Shown: positions 1 to 10,063, counted from the stretch's first letter. The stretch is DNA of 64,000 bases from Helicobacter muridarum (GCF_000765805.2 NZ_JRPD02000005.1:1-64000); one strand, 5' to 3'. Notes: generated from the sequence alone by a model not told the origin. A program made the numbers and translations.

Positions 1-321
1 TAGATGAATAATAGCAAATCCACCTCCACCAATATTGCCTGCTGCAGGATGAGTTACAGCTAAAGCATATCCAACAGCCACAGCTGCATCAATGGCATTG
101 CCACCTTTATCAAGAATTTCTTTACCTATCTTTGTAGCATATTGACTACTGCTAATTGCAAGACCATTGCCATTAGTATCCTTAATAGGTGGATAGCTAG
201 CTGCATTTAGTAAGTTTAGGGTTAGTAATAATATGCAAAATAATAGGAAAATACCTACTAATGATTTATCAGATTCCAATTTTATGATCTGATACTTATT
301 GCCACTAATGCTATAAAACAT
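1..321 (-). CDS. ggt: Gamma-glutamyltranspeptidase, N-terminal part (runs off the left edge)
   Basis: Reading leftward from ATG at 321 gives 107 codons open to the window edge. After a hydrophobic export segment (about residues 20-37) comes a stretch with the Ggt hallmarks GGNAIDAAVA and VTHPAAGNIGGGGFA, near the start of the large subunit. A GGGAGG ribosome site lies 5-6 bases before the ATG. In Helicobacter, Ggt is a periplasmic or secreted enzyme that hydrolyses glutamine and glutathione and acts on host cells. The nucleophile Thr and small subunit lie outside the window, so intactness cannot be judged. Confidence 0.93.
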   Translation of the reverse strand, partial: MFYSISGNKYQIIKLESDKSLVGIFLLFCILLLTLNLLNAASYPPIKDTNGNGLAISSSQYATKIGKEILDKGGNAIDAAVAVGYALAVTHPAAGNIGGGGFAIIHL

Positions 322-346
322 AATAGCCTCCCTAAATAAGAGCAAA

Positions 347-1135
347 TTAATTAATATTTACAAGATGTTTTGTTTTATCTCTAAATATTGCTAGATTGGT
401 GAATCCGATATCCTTAATAATATTCAAACATTCTAAATAACCAAAGCCTATTTCAGAGATTCTATGAGCATCGCTACTTAATGTAATATCTAATTCTAGT
501 TTTTTTATCATATTTAGAATCTCAATACTAGGGTATTGCTCTTTAATAGGCTTACGAAGTCCAGCTGCGTTAACTTCAATAACTATATCATTAGTTTTAG
601 CTATTTGCAAAATATCATACAATCTAGGTAGAAGATTCCTAGGCAACACAGAGCCAAATATTTTTGGTAAATCTAAATGTCCAATGATTTGAAAATATCC
701 ACTCCTTAATAGCGATTCTATGGAATCCAAATAGCAATTCCAAGTAGCATGAACTCCTCTCTTGCTCCATTCTCCTATAAATTCAGGATTATCAAACCCC
801 CATTTGTCCAAAAAATGAACAGAACCTATCAAATAATCGCAAGAAGCATTCAAGACTTCTTTACTAAGTAGATCTTCTCTTCCTAAAATATAATCTACTT
901 CTAAAGCACATAAGATCTCTATGTCATCAAACTCATCTTTTAATGAGGAAACTTGTTCTAAATATTTAGGCAATATATCAAAACTCATGCGATATTTAGA
1001 ATCAAAATCCATAGGCGCATGACATGAGAAGCCGAATACATTTATACCAAGCTCTTGTGCTTTATTAATATATTCCCGCATGCTGCCTGTTGCATGGTTG
1101 CAATATGTAGTATGATTATGCAAATCAACGCGCAT
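347..1135 (-). CDS. PHP-domain histidinol-phosphatase (HisK/HisJ type)
   Basis: The 262-residue product begins MRVDLHNHTTYC, the first metal-binding motif (HxH) of the PHP superfamily, and continues with FSCHAP, an EVDY motif (about 78-81), GSVHF, GHLDLPK and SSDAHR, the remaining metal-ligand motifs in family order. This matches the monofunctional histidinol-phosphatase of histidine biosynthesis (histidinol phosphate to histidinol). No other his gene is nearby, so the substrate is inferred from the family; a related phosphoesterase role is possible. It follows divergent hypD and is transcribed toward ggt with 25 bases between them, so the two could share a transcript. Confidence 0.8.
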   Translation of the reverse strand: MRVDLHNHTTYCNHATGSMREYINKAQELGINVFGFSCHAPMDFDSKYRMSFDILPKYLEQVSSLKDEFDDIEILCALEVDYILGREDLLSKEVLNASCDYLIGSVHFLDKWGFDNPEFIGEWSKRGVHATWNCYLDSIESLLRSGYFQIIGHLDLPKIFGSVLPRNLLPRLYDILQIAKTNDIVIEVNAAGLRKPIKEQYPSIEILNMIKKLELDITLSSDAHRISEIGFGYLECLNIIKDIGFTNLAIFRDKTKHLVNIN

Positions 1136-1252
1136 ACTATTCCTTACAATGTTTATTTAATTCTATCATAGAATCTAACATTACCTGCCATTTCAAACAG
1201 TTATTGATAAATCAATATTTTATCAATATACATGAGTAATGATCTAAAAGCT

Positions 1253-1268
1253 TATAATAGGCTATAAT
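1253..1268 (+). promoter_or_regulatory. Tandem TATAAT -10 elements for hypD
   Basis: Two perfect TATAAT hexamers lie at 1253-1258 and 1263-1268, about 50-65 bases before the hypD ATG. In Campylobacterota the vegetative promoter is defined mainly by the -10 box with a weak -35, which fits here. Start sites were not measured. Confidence 0.45.
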
Positions 1269-1317
1269 CAAAGCCATATTTTGCAGTATCAAATAAAATA
1301 ATCAAGGAAGTATTATA

Positions 1318-2430
1318 ATGACGGACTTTATTAAGCCATATAGAAACAAGGACACAATAAAAGCTTTAGCAAGAGAAATCAATAATATTGCTAAAAACTT
1401 AAAAGATGAATTATATATTATGGAAGTATGTGGTGGACATACCCATACGCTAATGAAGTATGGATTAAAGAATCTAATCAATTCAGATTCTATACATTTT
1501 ATACATGGACCAGGTTGCCCTGTTTGTATTATGCCAAAATCTCGTATTTCAGAGGCTTATACGTTAGCTATGCTTCCAAATGTTATATTGTTAACACTTG
1601 GCGATATGATAAAAGTTCCGGGTGAGCTTGGTTCTTTGGCTGATGCTAGAGCTAAGGGAGCTGATGTACGTTTTGTGTATTCTCCAATGGATTGCCTAAA
1701 GGTAGCAAAAGAAAATCCAAATAAAAATGTAGTATATTTTGCCATTGGTTTTGAGACTACAACCCCCATGAGCGCGGCTATACTACAAAGAGCAATCAAT
1801 GAAAGCATAAACAATCTTTATTTGCATATAAATCATGTTTTAGTCCCGCCTCCAGTGAGTGCTATTTTAGATGATGAGAGAGTTAAGGTTAATGCTCTCA
1901 TTGCCCCTTCCCATGTAAGTGTAGTTAGTGGCGCAAAGATTTATTTACCATTAGCAAAAAATTATGGTATACCTATTGTTGTTAGTGGGTTTGAACCCGT
2001 TGATATGCTAGAGAGCATTATGCGAATAATAAAGCAAAAGATAGATGGAAATAATATGGTTGAGATGCAATATTCGCGTGCAGTTAATATGGAAGGAAAT
2101 ATAAAGGCACAAGAATTAATTAATACATATTTTGATGTTGCTCCAAGTTTTACTTGGAGAGGATTGGGGGACATTAAGAACTCAAGCCTATGCTTAAAAG
2201 AATCTTTTGCAAGATATGATGCGAAAATACATTTTGGAATTAAAGAAATAGAAAGTAAGGAATCTCCACATTGTCTATGTGGCAATATATTAAAAGGTTT
2301 GGCAAATCCTAAAGATTGTAAAGTATTTGGCAAAGGTTGTACTCCTAGCAAACCAATAGGTAGCTGTATGGTGAGTAGCGAAGGGGCTTGTGCAGCATAC
2401 TATAAATATGGCTCATTAAGCAAAAAATAG
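1318..2430 (+). CDS. hypD: Hydrogenase maturation protein HypD
   Basis: The 370-residue protein carries the HypD signatures: EVCGGHTHTLMKYG (about 37-50), HGPGCPVC (63-70), GFETTTP (144-150) and a C-terminal cysteine-rich region (CLCG, a CKVFGKGC stretch, and C-x6-C further on) that binds a [4Fe-4S] cluster. HypD works with HypC and HypE to build the Fe(CN)2CO group of NiFe hydrogenase. An AAGGAAG ribosome site precedes the ATG. It stands alone here: neither hypC nor hypE is adjacent, and non-coding DNA lies on the 3' side. Length and motifs are complete, so it should be functional. Confidence 0.97.
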   Translation: MTDFIKPYRNKDTIKALAREINNIAKNLKDELYIMEVCGGHTHTLMKYGLKNLINSDSIHFIHGPGCPVCIMPKSRISEAYTLAMLPNVILLTLGDMIKVPGELGSLADARAKGADVRFVYSPMDCLKVAKENPNKNVVYFAIGFETTTPMSAAILQRAINESINNLYLHINHVLVPPPVSAILDDERVKVNALIAPSHVSVVSGAKIYLPLAKNYGIPIVVSGFEPVDMLESIMRIIKQKIDGNNMVEMQYSRAVNMEGNIKAQELINTYFDVAPSFTWRGLGDIKNSSLCLKESFARYDAKIHFGIKEIESKESPHCLCGNILKGLANPKDCKVFGKGCTPSKPIGSCMVSSEGACAAYYKYGSLSKK

Positions 2431-2798
2431 CAATTAATAAAGATTTATTTAGAATAATAAGATGTAGGCTATAGCTAACGTAAGTTAGCAAATCTAAATA
2501 ATAAAAATACTAAAATATAAAGGTGCTTATTAATACAGATCAAAAAATAATGATTACTACCAATTAAATATTATCAATTTCATAAATTACATTATAATAA
2601 ACCAATAATCCATATGAAATATTTTCAGCAGAACTTAATAATATAAGGCATTAATTATTATGATACTTTCTAATTCCATTTGCTAATTTATTTAATCTTG
2701 CGCTTACACTTACATCATAATATTTAAATGTAAAATAAACATAGACTAAAATAAACGGATAGGACAACAAAGCTATATACTTAACCTATTGATATAAT
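2431..2798. other. Intergenic stretch between convergent hypD and aldo/keto reductase
   Basis: About 370 bases of very AT-rich DNA with no supported gene. The only structure I see is a short hairpin at 2474-2489 (GCTAAC, four-base loop, GTTAGC), placed where a hypD terminator could be but without a clear U-run after it. Confidence 0.4.
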
Positions 2799-3764
2799 TT
2801 ATGAAATAGGTATAATTTTATTGTTAGTAACTTTTAGCTTGTTAATCAAGCTCATATCGTTTGCATTCAAAGAAAAGTCAAATACATTAATGTTTTCTCT
2901 AATCCTATCTGGATTTGCTGAACGCGGCAGAGGAACAAAGCCTTTTTGCAAACTCCATCTCAACATGACTTGTGCTACAGTTTTATTGTATTTGTTACCA
3001 ATTTTCTTTAACACAGGATTGAGCAATGCTTCCTTTCCGCGCGCTAGTGGGGAATAAGCCTGAATTGCTATTTTATGATGTCTACATATATCTATTAGCT
3101 TATCATCTACATAGAATGGATGAACTTCAATCTGGTTTACCATTGGTTTGATATTGCATTCAGGTATAAAAGCCTCTAAGTGATGTGGATAAAAATTACT
3201 AATACCAATAGCTTTAACCTTACCTTGTTTGTAAAGTTTCTCCATAGCTTCCCATACATTGATATCTCTCTCTAACCATTTGGGTCCGGATTTCTTTGGT
3301 TGAGGAAAATGAATTAAATACAAATCTATATAATCCATTTTAAGTTTAGCTAAGCTCTCGTTTACAGATTCTATAGTTTCATCGCTTGTAGTCTTATCAT
3401 TCCATAACTTGCTAGTAATGAAAATATCATCTCTTGGAATCTTGCTTCGTATCACAGCTTCACCTACTTCGCGCTCTGTATCATAGCGAGTAGCTGTATC
3501 AATAAGCCTATAGCCATCATTTAGGGCATTTAAAATAGCATTTACCCCTTTTTCGCCGTTTAACCCATATGTGCCAAATCCAAAGATTGGCATTTTCACA
3601 TTATTGTTTAATTTTTGTGTGCTAAATGGACCCTGAATCTGAAAGCGAGATGAAAAAGCATGTGCAGAAGTAAATATACTCTCTTTTGTTAGCATACCTA
3701 AACCAATAGTAGAGCTAACAATAGCCGTCATTTTGATAAAATCTCTTCTTGTCATATCACGCAT
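2799..3764 (-). CDS. Aldo/keto reductase with Tat-type signal peptide
   Basis: The 321-residue protein starts MRDMTRRDFIKM followed by a hydrophobic run ending AHA at about residue 36, a twin-arginine export signal. The mature part is a classic AKR barrel: the tetrad is visible as D89, Y94 (DTATRYD), K119 (ITSKLW) and H152 (YLIHFPQP), with an NADPH-site sequence near PLPRSAN at the C-terminal end. A Tat signal suggests the enzyme is exported folded, possibly with bound cofactor, to the periplasm. Substrate unknown. It lies downstream of purL on the same strand, separated by about 210 bases. M4 is an alternative start that also keeps the RR motif. Confidence 0.88.
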   Translation of the reverse strand: MRDMTRRDFIKMTAIVSSTIGLGMLTKESIFTSAHAFSSRFQIQGPFSTQKLNNNVKMPIFGFGTYGLNGEKGVNAILNALNDGYRLIDTATRYDTEREVGEAVIRSKIPRDDIFITSKLWNDKTTSDETIESVNESLAKLKMDYIDLYLIHFPQPKKSGPKWLERDINVWEAMEKLYKQGKVKAIGISNFYPHHLEAFIPECNIKPMVNQIEVHPFYVDDKLIDICRHHKIAIQAYSPLARGKEALLNPVLKKIGNKYNKTVAQVMLRWSLQKGFVPLPRSANPDRIRENINVFDFSLNANDMSLINKLKVTNNKIIPIS

Positions 3765-3977
3765 AAAACCCCCTTACATAATTATGAACTTTAAAAAAGC
3801 TAATTATACATAAAATCTACAAGTTATTATTATTGATTATGTGTAAAGCTTATCTTCATATGACAATTATTTATCTTGTAAACATTGCCAAATATTTATT
3901 GCAAGCCTTCATGCTTGAATATAAATTTAATCAACCGTTTATTTTATACTTTATAGATAGAGTTAAAGATTTCAGCA

Positions 3978-6716
3978 CTAGCCAAATATTTTCTTCTCGA
4001 AGCTATTGTAATATAGATCCCTTGCTTCATTTAGCGGAATTACAATATTTGAGATCTGTATGGATTGCGTGCCAACTTTGCCGATACAATAACATTCCAA
4101 ACCCTTGCTATTTGCTAGATGCTTTATGATTCCTAAATTATGCGGGAATATTTCGCATACGATTTGACTATGTGTCTCGGCAAATAGAGATGTATTAGTT
4201 AGGTTGTTAAATTTCAAAAAATCTCTTAGTATTTCATGAATCAAAATCTTATTATTGCCAGTTAATGATAAAACATATTGCAAAGCAGTTTGTTTCCCAC
4301 TATCAATCAAAGCATTAAATTCATTGTCATTATAATTAGTATAAAGCCTTGTTAACATATTAGCAATTTGCTTACCATAAAGTTTAGTAATTCTTCGATA
4401 ATCTACAGTGCAAATAGATTCAAATGGAAGTAGTGCTTGAAGTCCTTTATTGCCAATGGTTGCCATTTTAGCTAAAGTTATAGCAATGCCCCCGCTGCCT
4501 ATATCCTTAGCACTTAGTAATAGCCTAATTTGTGTGCATTCTTGTAGGAATTCCCAAAGCCTAAGTTCTATATCCAAATCAATTTCTACAATCTCGCCAC
4601 TTGGCGGATTATTAAGGATTTTTTGTAATAATGAGCCTGCAAAATAAGAAGCATTGTTATTATATTTATGTTTGATTGTCTTATTAGATTCTTTGCTATT
4701 AGAATCATTTATGTTTGATTTCATGCATCTATTGGCATCTAATCCACATTCAACAACTTTTATACCCATATTATCACCATTGATCAATGCAGATTCTATA
4801 TTTCCACCTATAAGACATATAAGCGAATCTTCTTTTACAAAATGACTTCCAATAGCATAACTATAGTCTTCTAAAAGACCAACGCTAACAATGCTTGGAG
4901 TAGGGTATATATCATTTTCATTGGTTTGATTGTATAGAGATACATTTCCGCTTACCACAGGCGTATTTAATGTAATACAAGCTTCTTTTATCCCATTGCA
5001 AGATTCCTTAAACTGCCACATTACTTCAGGATTCTCTGGATTACCAAAATTTAAGCAATTCGTAATAGCAAGCGGCTTTGCTCCGCTTAAAGCAACATTG
5101 CGTCCAGATTTGGCAACGGCTATCTTAGCCCCACCCCTTGGATCTAAATAGCAATAACGTGAATCGCATTTGGCACTCATGGAAATAGCTTTAGGGGAGG
5201 AAAAATTCTTTAGGCTAACAATACTTGCATCTCCTAAACCAGCGGCTTTAATTGTGCTAGCTTTTATACTTTGATCATATTGGTTATATATCCATGATTT
5301 ATCATTTATATCAAGGCTAGATAACATTTCTCTAAAGACTATATTAGCTAATTCTTTGTCCATATTGCTATATATCAAATCTAAGGTATGTTCTTTAGAA
5401 TAATTAGCACCATTGTTATAACTGTTAAAATCTTCATCTTTTTTGTAATAATTATGATATGGTTTAAAATTCTTATAATCTAGACTTAGCTGTAATTCCT
5501 TACAATATTTTAGATATTTAGGTTTACTTATGGGACGTTTTAATATAGTAGAGGATTCAACAACTTGATCTACCATTAGGCTAGCACATATATTGCCATG
5601 CCAAAATAGCTCCATCTTTCCGCTATCTGTAACCTCACCAATTACAACACAATCTAATTCATACTTGGCAAAAATCTCCTTGATTCTATCTTCACAACCT
5701 TTTTTCGCACAAATAAGCATTCTCTCTTGCGATTCTGAAAGCATAAGCTCATATGGACTCATACCACTTTCCCTCATTGGCACTCTCTCTAACCACAGAA
5801 TCATACCGCTTTTACTCCTACTAGCCATTTCAAAACTAGAGCTAGTAAGCCCAGCTGCACCCATATCTTGTATACCAACGATTAGATCATTTTTAAAAAC
5901 TTCTAAGCATGCATCTAAGAGTAGTTTTTCTGTAAATGGATCTCCAATCTGTACTGTTGGACGTAGGGCTTTTGTTTGAGAATCAAAACTATTGCTACTC
6001 ATAATAGCACCACCTAATCCGTCTCTGCCTGTTTTACTACCTACATATACGATTGGATTCCCAATTCCGATAGCCTTACCATAGAATACTTCATTCTGCT
6101 TTGCAATGCCTAGGCTAAAGGCATTAACAAGTATATTACCATTATAGCAAGACTCAAAGCCAGTCTCTCCACCAATAGTTGGAATCCCCATGCAATTGCC
6201 ATAGTGTCCAATACCATCAACTACACCATGAAGTAAATGAGTATGCTTTTTTTTCATAGAAGAATCCAAAATGTCTCCAAATCTCAATACATTTAGATTA
6301 GCTATTGGATTTGCCCCCATAGTAAAAATATCACGTAAGATTCCTCCAACACCAGTAGCAGCCCCAGCATTTGGCTCAATAAAGCTTGGATGATTATGGG
6401 ATTCTATCTTGAATATTGCTACCAACCTTTCATTATTAGTATTTTCGCCTAAATCAATTACACCAGCATTTTCCCCTGGTCCTTGCAATACCCAAGGAGC
6501 TTTTGTTGGAAATTCTTTTAAATAAATCTTACTTGACTTATAACTACAGTGTTCACTCCACATTGCAGAAAAGATTCCAATTTCTATTAAATTTGGTTGG
6601 CGATTAAGCATTTGTGTAATCTTTATATAGTCTTCGCTGCTTAGTTTGTGTTGTCTCAAAATAGCCTCAATATTATCATCTGAAATACTAAAATTACTGC
6701 TCTTTTTGTCGCTCAT
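3978..6716 (-). CDS. purL: Phosphoribosylformylglycinamidine synthase II, enlarged
   Basis: PurL converts FGAR to FGAM in purine biosynthesis, using ammonia delivered by PurQ with PurS in this architecture. The N-terminal half shows the family motifs SEHCSYKSSK (54-63), a glycine-rich KIESHNHPS segment (103-111), GVGGILRDI (122-130), GDPFTEK and GIQDMGAAGLTSSS (281-294). The small-type enzyme is usually about 730-740 residues; this one has 912. The excess is in hydrophilic, Asn/Lys-rich segments near 412-450, 640-690 and 770-842, while core motifs are undisturbed. No purS or purQ is adjacent. Confidence 0.95.
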   Translation of the reverse strand: MSDKKSSNFSISDDNIEAILRQHKLSSEDYIKITQMLNRQPNLIEIGIFSAMWSEHCSYKSSKIYLKEFPTKAPWVLQGPGENAGVIDLGENTNNERLVAIFKIESHNHPSFIEPNAGAATGVGGILRDIFTMGANPIANLNVLRFGDILDSSMKKKHTHLLHGVVDGIGHYGNCMGIPTIGGETGFESCYNGNILVNAFSLGIAKQNEVFYGKAIGIGNPIVYVGSKTGRDGLGGAIMSSNSFDSQTKALRPTVQIGDPFTEKLLLDACLEVFKNDLIVGIQDMGAAGLTSSSFEMASRSKSGMILWLERVPMRESGMSPYELMLSESQERMLICAKKGCEDRIKEIFAKYELDCVVIGEVTDSGKMELFWHGNICASLMVDQVVESSTILKRPISKPKYLKYCKELQLSLDYKNFKPYHNYYKKDEDFNSYNNGANYSKEHTLDLIYSNMDKELANIVFREMLSSLDINDKSWIYNQYDQSIKASTIKAAGLGDASIVSLKNFSSPKAISMSAKCDSRYCYLDPRGGAKIAVAKSGRNVALSGAKPLAITNCLNFGNPENPEVMWQFKESCNGIKEACITLNTPVVSGNVSLYNQTNENDIYPTPSIVSVGLLEDYSYAIGSHFVKEDSLICLIGGNIESALINGDNMGIKVVECGLDANRCMKSNINDSNSKESNKTIKHKYNNNASYFAGSLLQKILNNPPSGEIVEIDLDIELRLWEFLQECTQIRLLLSAKDIGSGGIAITLAKMATIGNKGLQALLPFESICTVDYRRITKLYGKQIANMLTRLYTNYNDNEFNALIDSGKQTALQYVLSLTGNNKILIHEILRDFLKFNNLTNTSLFAETHSQIVCEIFPHNLGIIKHLANSKGLECYCIGKVGTQSIQISNIVIPLNEARDLYYNSFEKKIFG

Positions 6717-6828
6717 TATTACCCCTATATAAAAATATATGCTAATTCTAACAAAACTACAATAAAGGGTTCTGCACAGATATGAAATATTTTTCTAATT
6801 TTATAGATGATTAAATAATTTATTTATG

Positions 6829-6844
6829 TTTTTTTTACTACAAT
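6829..6844 (+). promoter_or_regulatory. Candidate ppsA promoter with T8 tract
   Basis: A run of eight T (6829-6836) lies directly before a TACAAT -10-like hexamer (6839-6844), about 45 bases upstream of the ppsA start. The position is right for the -10 region and the T tract falls where the spacer would be. Confidence 0.35.
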
Positions 6845-6888
6845 ATAAAAGTAGCCTTAAATTTTTTAATGGGGAGATTTGTGAATAA

Positions 6889-9315
6889 ATGAAATACATA
6901 AAGTTTTTTGAGGAACTAAATAACCGCGATGTCCCTCTAGTTGGTGGCAAAAATGCAAGCATAGGAGAAATGTTTCAAGAGCTAGTGCCTGTTGGCATTA
7001 AGGTCCCAGATGGCTTTGCTATTACTAGCGATGCATATTGGTATCTTTTAGAAAGTGGCAATATAAAAGATCAGATTAGAGAGCTTTTAGTAAATGTTGA
7101 TTATACAGAAATGGACGTTTTGAGGAATAGATGCAGCAAAATTAGAGAATTGATTTTTAGCACACCACTACCCCAAGACTTAAAAGATGAAATTTTCCAA
7201 GCTTATGATAAGCTAAGCCAAAGATATGGTATGACAGAAGCAGATGTCGCAGTTAGAAGTTCTGCTACTGCAGAGGATTTACCTGACGCAAGTTTCGCAG
7301 GACAACAAGATACTTATCTTAGTGTCAAAGGTAAAACAGATTTGGTTCACTATATTAAGTCTTGTTTTGCATCTCTCTTTACACATAGAGCAACAAGCTA
7401 TCGTGCTGGTAAGAATTTTGATCACTTTAAGGTTGCATTAAGTGTTGGAGTACAAAAGATGGTACGTTCAGACAAAAGTGCAGCAGGTGTCATGTTTAGC
7501 ATTGATACAGAAACCGGTTTTAAAGATGCTGTATTTATTACATCATCATGGGGACTTGGTGAAAACGTTGTTGGAGGAACAGTAAATCCAGATGAATTTT
7601 ATGTATTTAAACCAACCTTAGAGCAGGGCAAAAAACCAATTATCAAGCGTAAACTAGGCACAAAAGATGTAAAAATGGTGTATTCACCTGCTGGTAGTGA
7701 TAAGCCCACTATGAATGTAAGGACTACGCATCATGAAATGGAAACTTTTTCAATTACAGATGAAGATGTGCTGACACTTGCAAGATATGCAATTGACATT
7801 GAAAAACACTATACAAAAGAAGCAGGCGAATATAGACCAATGGATATGGAATGGGCAAAAGATGGTCAAAGCGGAGAAATATTCATAGTCCAAGCTAGGC
7901 CAGAAACCGTTCAAAGCCAAAAAAGCAAACACGGGGCAAAAATAGAAAAATTTCGCTTTAAAAATCCAATAGACAATGATAGAGAAGTAGTGTTAAGGGG
8001 TATGGCTATTGGAACAAAAATGGGTAGCGGTAAAATAAGGATTATCAATAACATAGAGCAAATGAATACTTTCAAAGAAGGTGAAATTCTAGTAACTGAC
8101 AATACCGATCCAGATTGGGAGCCAGTGATGAAAAAAGCAGCTGCAGTTATAACAAATAGAGGCGGTAGAACATGTCATGCAGCTATTGTAGCAAGGGAGA
8201 TAGGCGTTCCAACTATTGTTGGCGCGCACGGTGCAACTGAAGTGCTATATACAGATATGGAGGCAACAGTCTCTTGTAGCGAAGGTGAGGAGGGTTATGT
8301 ATATGCAGGTATTCATGAATACGAGGTAGAAACAATATCTCTAGAGCACTTAGGAGAAACGAAGACAAAGATATATATGAATGTTGGAGACCCTGCTAAG
8401 GCATTTGGATTCTCATTTATACCTAATAGTGGGGTTGGTTTAGCTCGCATGGAGCATATTGTGCTACATCAAATTGTAGCTCACCCTTTAGCATTGCTTG
8501 ATTTGCAAAATGATAAAACAATATACAACCAAGATGATGTAGTCAAATTAATACATGGATACGATAATCCAAAGGATTTTTTTATCAAGAAAATTGCAGA
8601 AGGTATGGGTATGATCGCGGCAGCTTTCTATCCAAATCCTGTTATTGTACGCACAAGCGACTTTAAAAGTAATGAATATAGGAATATGATTTCTGGAGAG
8701 TATTACGAGCCTCAAGAGGAAAATCCTATGCTAGGTTATCGTGGAGCGAGCAGATATTATTCAGAACAATATCGAACAGCATTTGAGTGGGAATGTCAAG
8801 CCTTAGCTATGGTAAGAGATGATATGGGATTAACAAATATGAAGATTATGATTCCATTCTTGAGGACACCAGAAGAAGGAAAAAAAGTATTAGAAATTAT
8901 GAGACGTAATGGATTAGAATCTGGTAAAAATGGACTTGAAATATATGTAATGTGTGAATTGCCTGTTAATATTATACTAGCTGATGAATTTCTTAAAATA
9001 TTTGATGGATATTCTATTGGTTCAAACGATTTGACACAACTAACTTTAGGGGTGGATAGAGATGGAGATTTGGTAAGTCATATTTTTGATGAAAGAAATC
9101 CAGCAATGCTAGAAATGTTTAAACAGGCTATTCAAGCATGTAAAAGACATGGCAAATATTGTGGAATTTGTGGGCAAGCTCCAAGTGACTATCCAGAGAT
9201 TGCAGAATTCTTAGTGCAACAAGGTATTAGTTCAATTTCATTGAATCCAGATTCTGTTGTTATGACATGGGAACGTATCGAGCAGCTTGAAAAAAAGCTT
9301 AAATCAACAAACTAA
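6889..9315 (+). CDS. ppsA: Phosphoenolpyruvate synthase (pyruvate, water dikinase)
   Basis: The 808-residue enzyme makes PEP from pyruvate and ATP, a gluconeogenic entry step. Order of domains: N-terminal nucleotide-binding domain with [12 protein letters not shown] (17-28) and [19 protein letters not shown]; a phosphohistidine domain with [13 protein letters not shown], catalytic His about residue 430; and a C-terminal PEP-utilising barrel with [15 protein letters not shown] and the YCGICGQAP cysteine motif. GGGGAG precedes the ATG by 12 bases. A UPF0323 lipoprotein gene follows after 9 bases, so the two are probably cotranscribed. Confidence 0.97.
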   Translation: MKYIKFFEELNNRDVPLVGGKNASIGEMFQELVPVGIKVPDGFAITSDAYWYLLESGNIKDQIRELLVNVDYTEMDVLRNRCSKIRELIFSTPLPQDLKDEIFQAYDKLSQRYGMTEADVAVRSSATAEDLPDASFAGQQDTYLSVKGKTDLVHYIKSCFASLFTHRATSYRAGKNFDHFKVALSVGVQKMVRSDKSAAGVMFSIDTETGFKDAVFITSSWGLGENVVGGTVNPDEFYVFKPTLEQGKKPIIKRKLGTKDVKMVYSPAGSDKPTMNVRTTHHEMETFSITDEDVLTLARYAIDIEKHYTKEAGEYRPMDMEWAKDGQSGEIFIVQARPETVQSQKSKHGAKIEKFRFKNPIDNDREVVLRGMAIGTKMGSGKIRIINNIEQMNTFKEGEILVTDNTDPDWEPVMKKAAAVITNRGGRTCHAAIVAREIGVPTIVGAHGATEVLYTDMEATVSCSEGEEGYVYAGIHEYEVETISLEHLGETKTKIYMNVGDPAKAFGFSFIPNSGVGLARMEHIVLHQIVAHPLALLDLQNDKTIYNQDDVVKLIHGYDNPKDFFIKKIAEGMGMIAAAFYPNPVIVRTSDFKSNEYRNMISGEYYEPQEENPMLGYRGASRYYSEQYRTAFEWECQALAMVRDDMGLTNMKIMIPFLRTPEEGKKVLEIMRRNGLESGKNGLEIYVMCELPVNIILADEFLKIFDGYSIGSNDLTQLTLGVDRDGDLVSHIFDERNPAMLEMFKQAIQACKRHGKYCGICGQAPSDYPEIAEFLVQQGISSISLNPDSVVMTWERIEQLEKKLKSTN

Positions 9316-9324
9316 AGGATTGTT

Positions 9325-10011
9325 ATGTGGCAAAACAATAAAAATTGTGGTTTAGAAAAAGTTAATTTTGAGGAAAATGCAAAAAAAACTAAAGAGAGAT
9401 ATTATTTACGCAAGATTTCTGATATTGCTATACTTGGTGGAATGAGTGCAATGCTCGTTGCTGGATTAATAGGTTGTGATAGTAGTGCTCAAAGTGGGAC
9501 TCAAGAAATACAAAAGAAACAAGGTGTAACAGTTACTTTACAAGAAAATAACGATGGCAGTTACACAATTATCGATGAAACTCCAAGTAGCGATGGAGAT
9601 ACTACAATAATAGTAAAGGACACAAATGGCAATAAGCGTGTGTTGAGCAAAGAAGAGGTTGATTCTTTAGTAGCTGAAGAAGAAAGAAGAATTGATAATG
9701 GAACTAGCACACTAACTAGTAGTGATGGTGGTGGGTTAGGCATTGGTGGTGCTATCCTAGCTAGTGCTGCTGGAGCATTAATTGGCAGCTATATAGGCAA
9801 TAAGCTTTTTAATAATCCTAACTATAAGGCAAATGCACAGAGAAGTTACAATTCTCCATCTGCATATCAACGTTCTCAAACTTCTCCTGGTGCTGCTAGA
9901 ACACAAAGCACTCAATCTACAACAAGAGCAGCTACCCCATCAAATGCTAAGAGTGGCTTCTTCTCTGGTAGCTCATCAAATAAGGGAGCAACATCAACAG
10001 CAAGCTCTTAA
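9325..10011 (+). CDS. UPF0323 family lipoprotein (HP0232-like)
   Basis: I recognise the H. pylori HP0232 family from the RKISD...GG start of the signal, VLSKEEVDSL, an IDNGTS motif and the very conserved GSYIGNKLFNNPNY (about 154-167), followed by a low-complexity Ser/Thr/Ala/Gln tail. The lipobox LIGC puts the acylated cysteine at residue 51, so it should be an outer-envelope lipoprotein of unknown role. The N-terminus is about 30 residues longer than expected: a second ATG at 9377, behind AGGAAA, is one base out of frame, separated from the lipoprotein frame by an A8 run (9381-9388). It sits 9 bases after ppsA. Confidence 0.85.
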   Translation: MWQNNKNCGLEKVNFEENAKKTKERYYLRKISDIAILGGMSAMLVAGLIGCDSSAQSGTQEIQKKQGVTVTLQENNDGSYTIIDETPSSDGDTTIIVKDTNGNKRVLSKEEVDSLVAEEERRIDNGTSTLTSSDGGGLGIGGAILASAAGALIGSYIGNKLFNNPNYKANAQRSYNSPSAYQRSQTSPGAARTQSTQSTTRAATPSNAKSGFFSGSSSNKGATSTASS

Positions 10012-10032
10012 GTTCACGATTTAAAGCCGTTT

Positions 10033-10063
10033 ACGTAAAAAAACAGTAATATATTTTTTACGT
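10033..10063. repeat. 10-bp inverted repeat downstream of the UPF0323 gene
   Basis: ACGTAAAAAA at 10033-10042 is matched by TTTTTTACGT at 10054-10063 with an 11-base loop, 22 bases after the stop codon. It could act as a weak bidirectional terminator, since the right arm supplies a T run. Confidence 0.4.

Noticed and set aside
1-321. ggt as a truncated pseudogene
   Set aside because: The cut is the window edge; frame, signal and ribosome site are intact.
2474-2489. GCTAAC/GTTAGC hairpin as a firm hypD terminator
   Set aside because: Six-base stem without a clear U run; too weak to call.
3833-4129. 98-codon plus-strand frame overlapping the 3' end of purL
   Set aside because: It overlaps a clearly coding region in antisense, has no ribosome site and shows no recognisable protein features.
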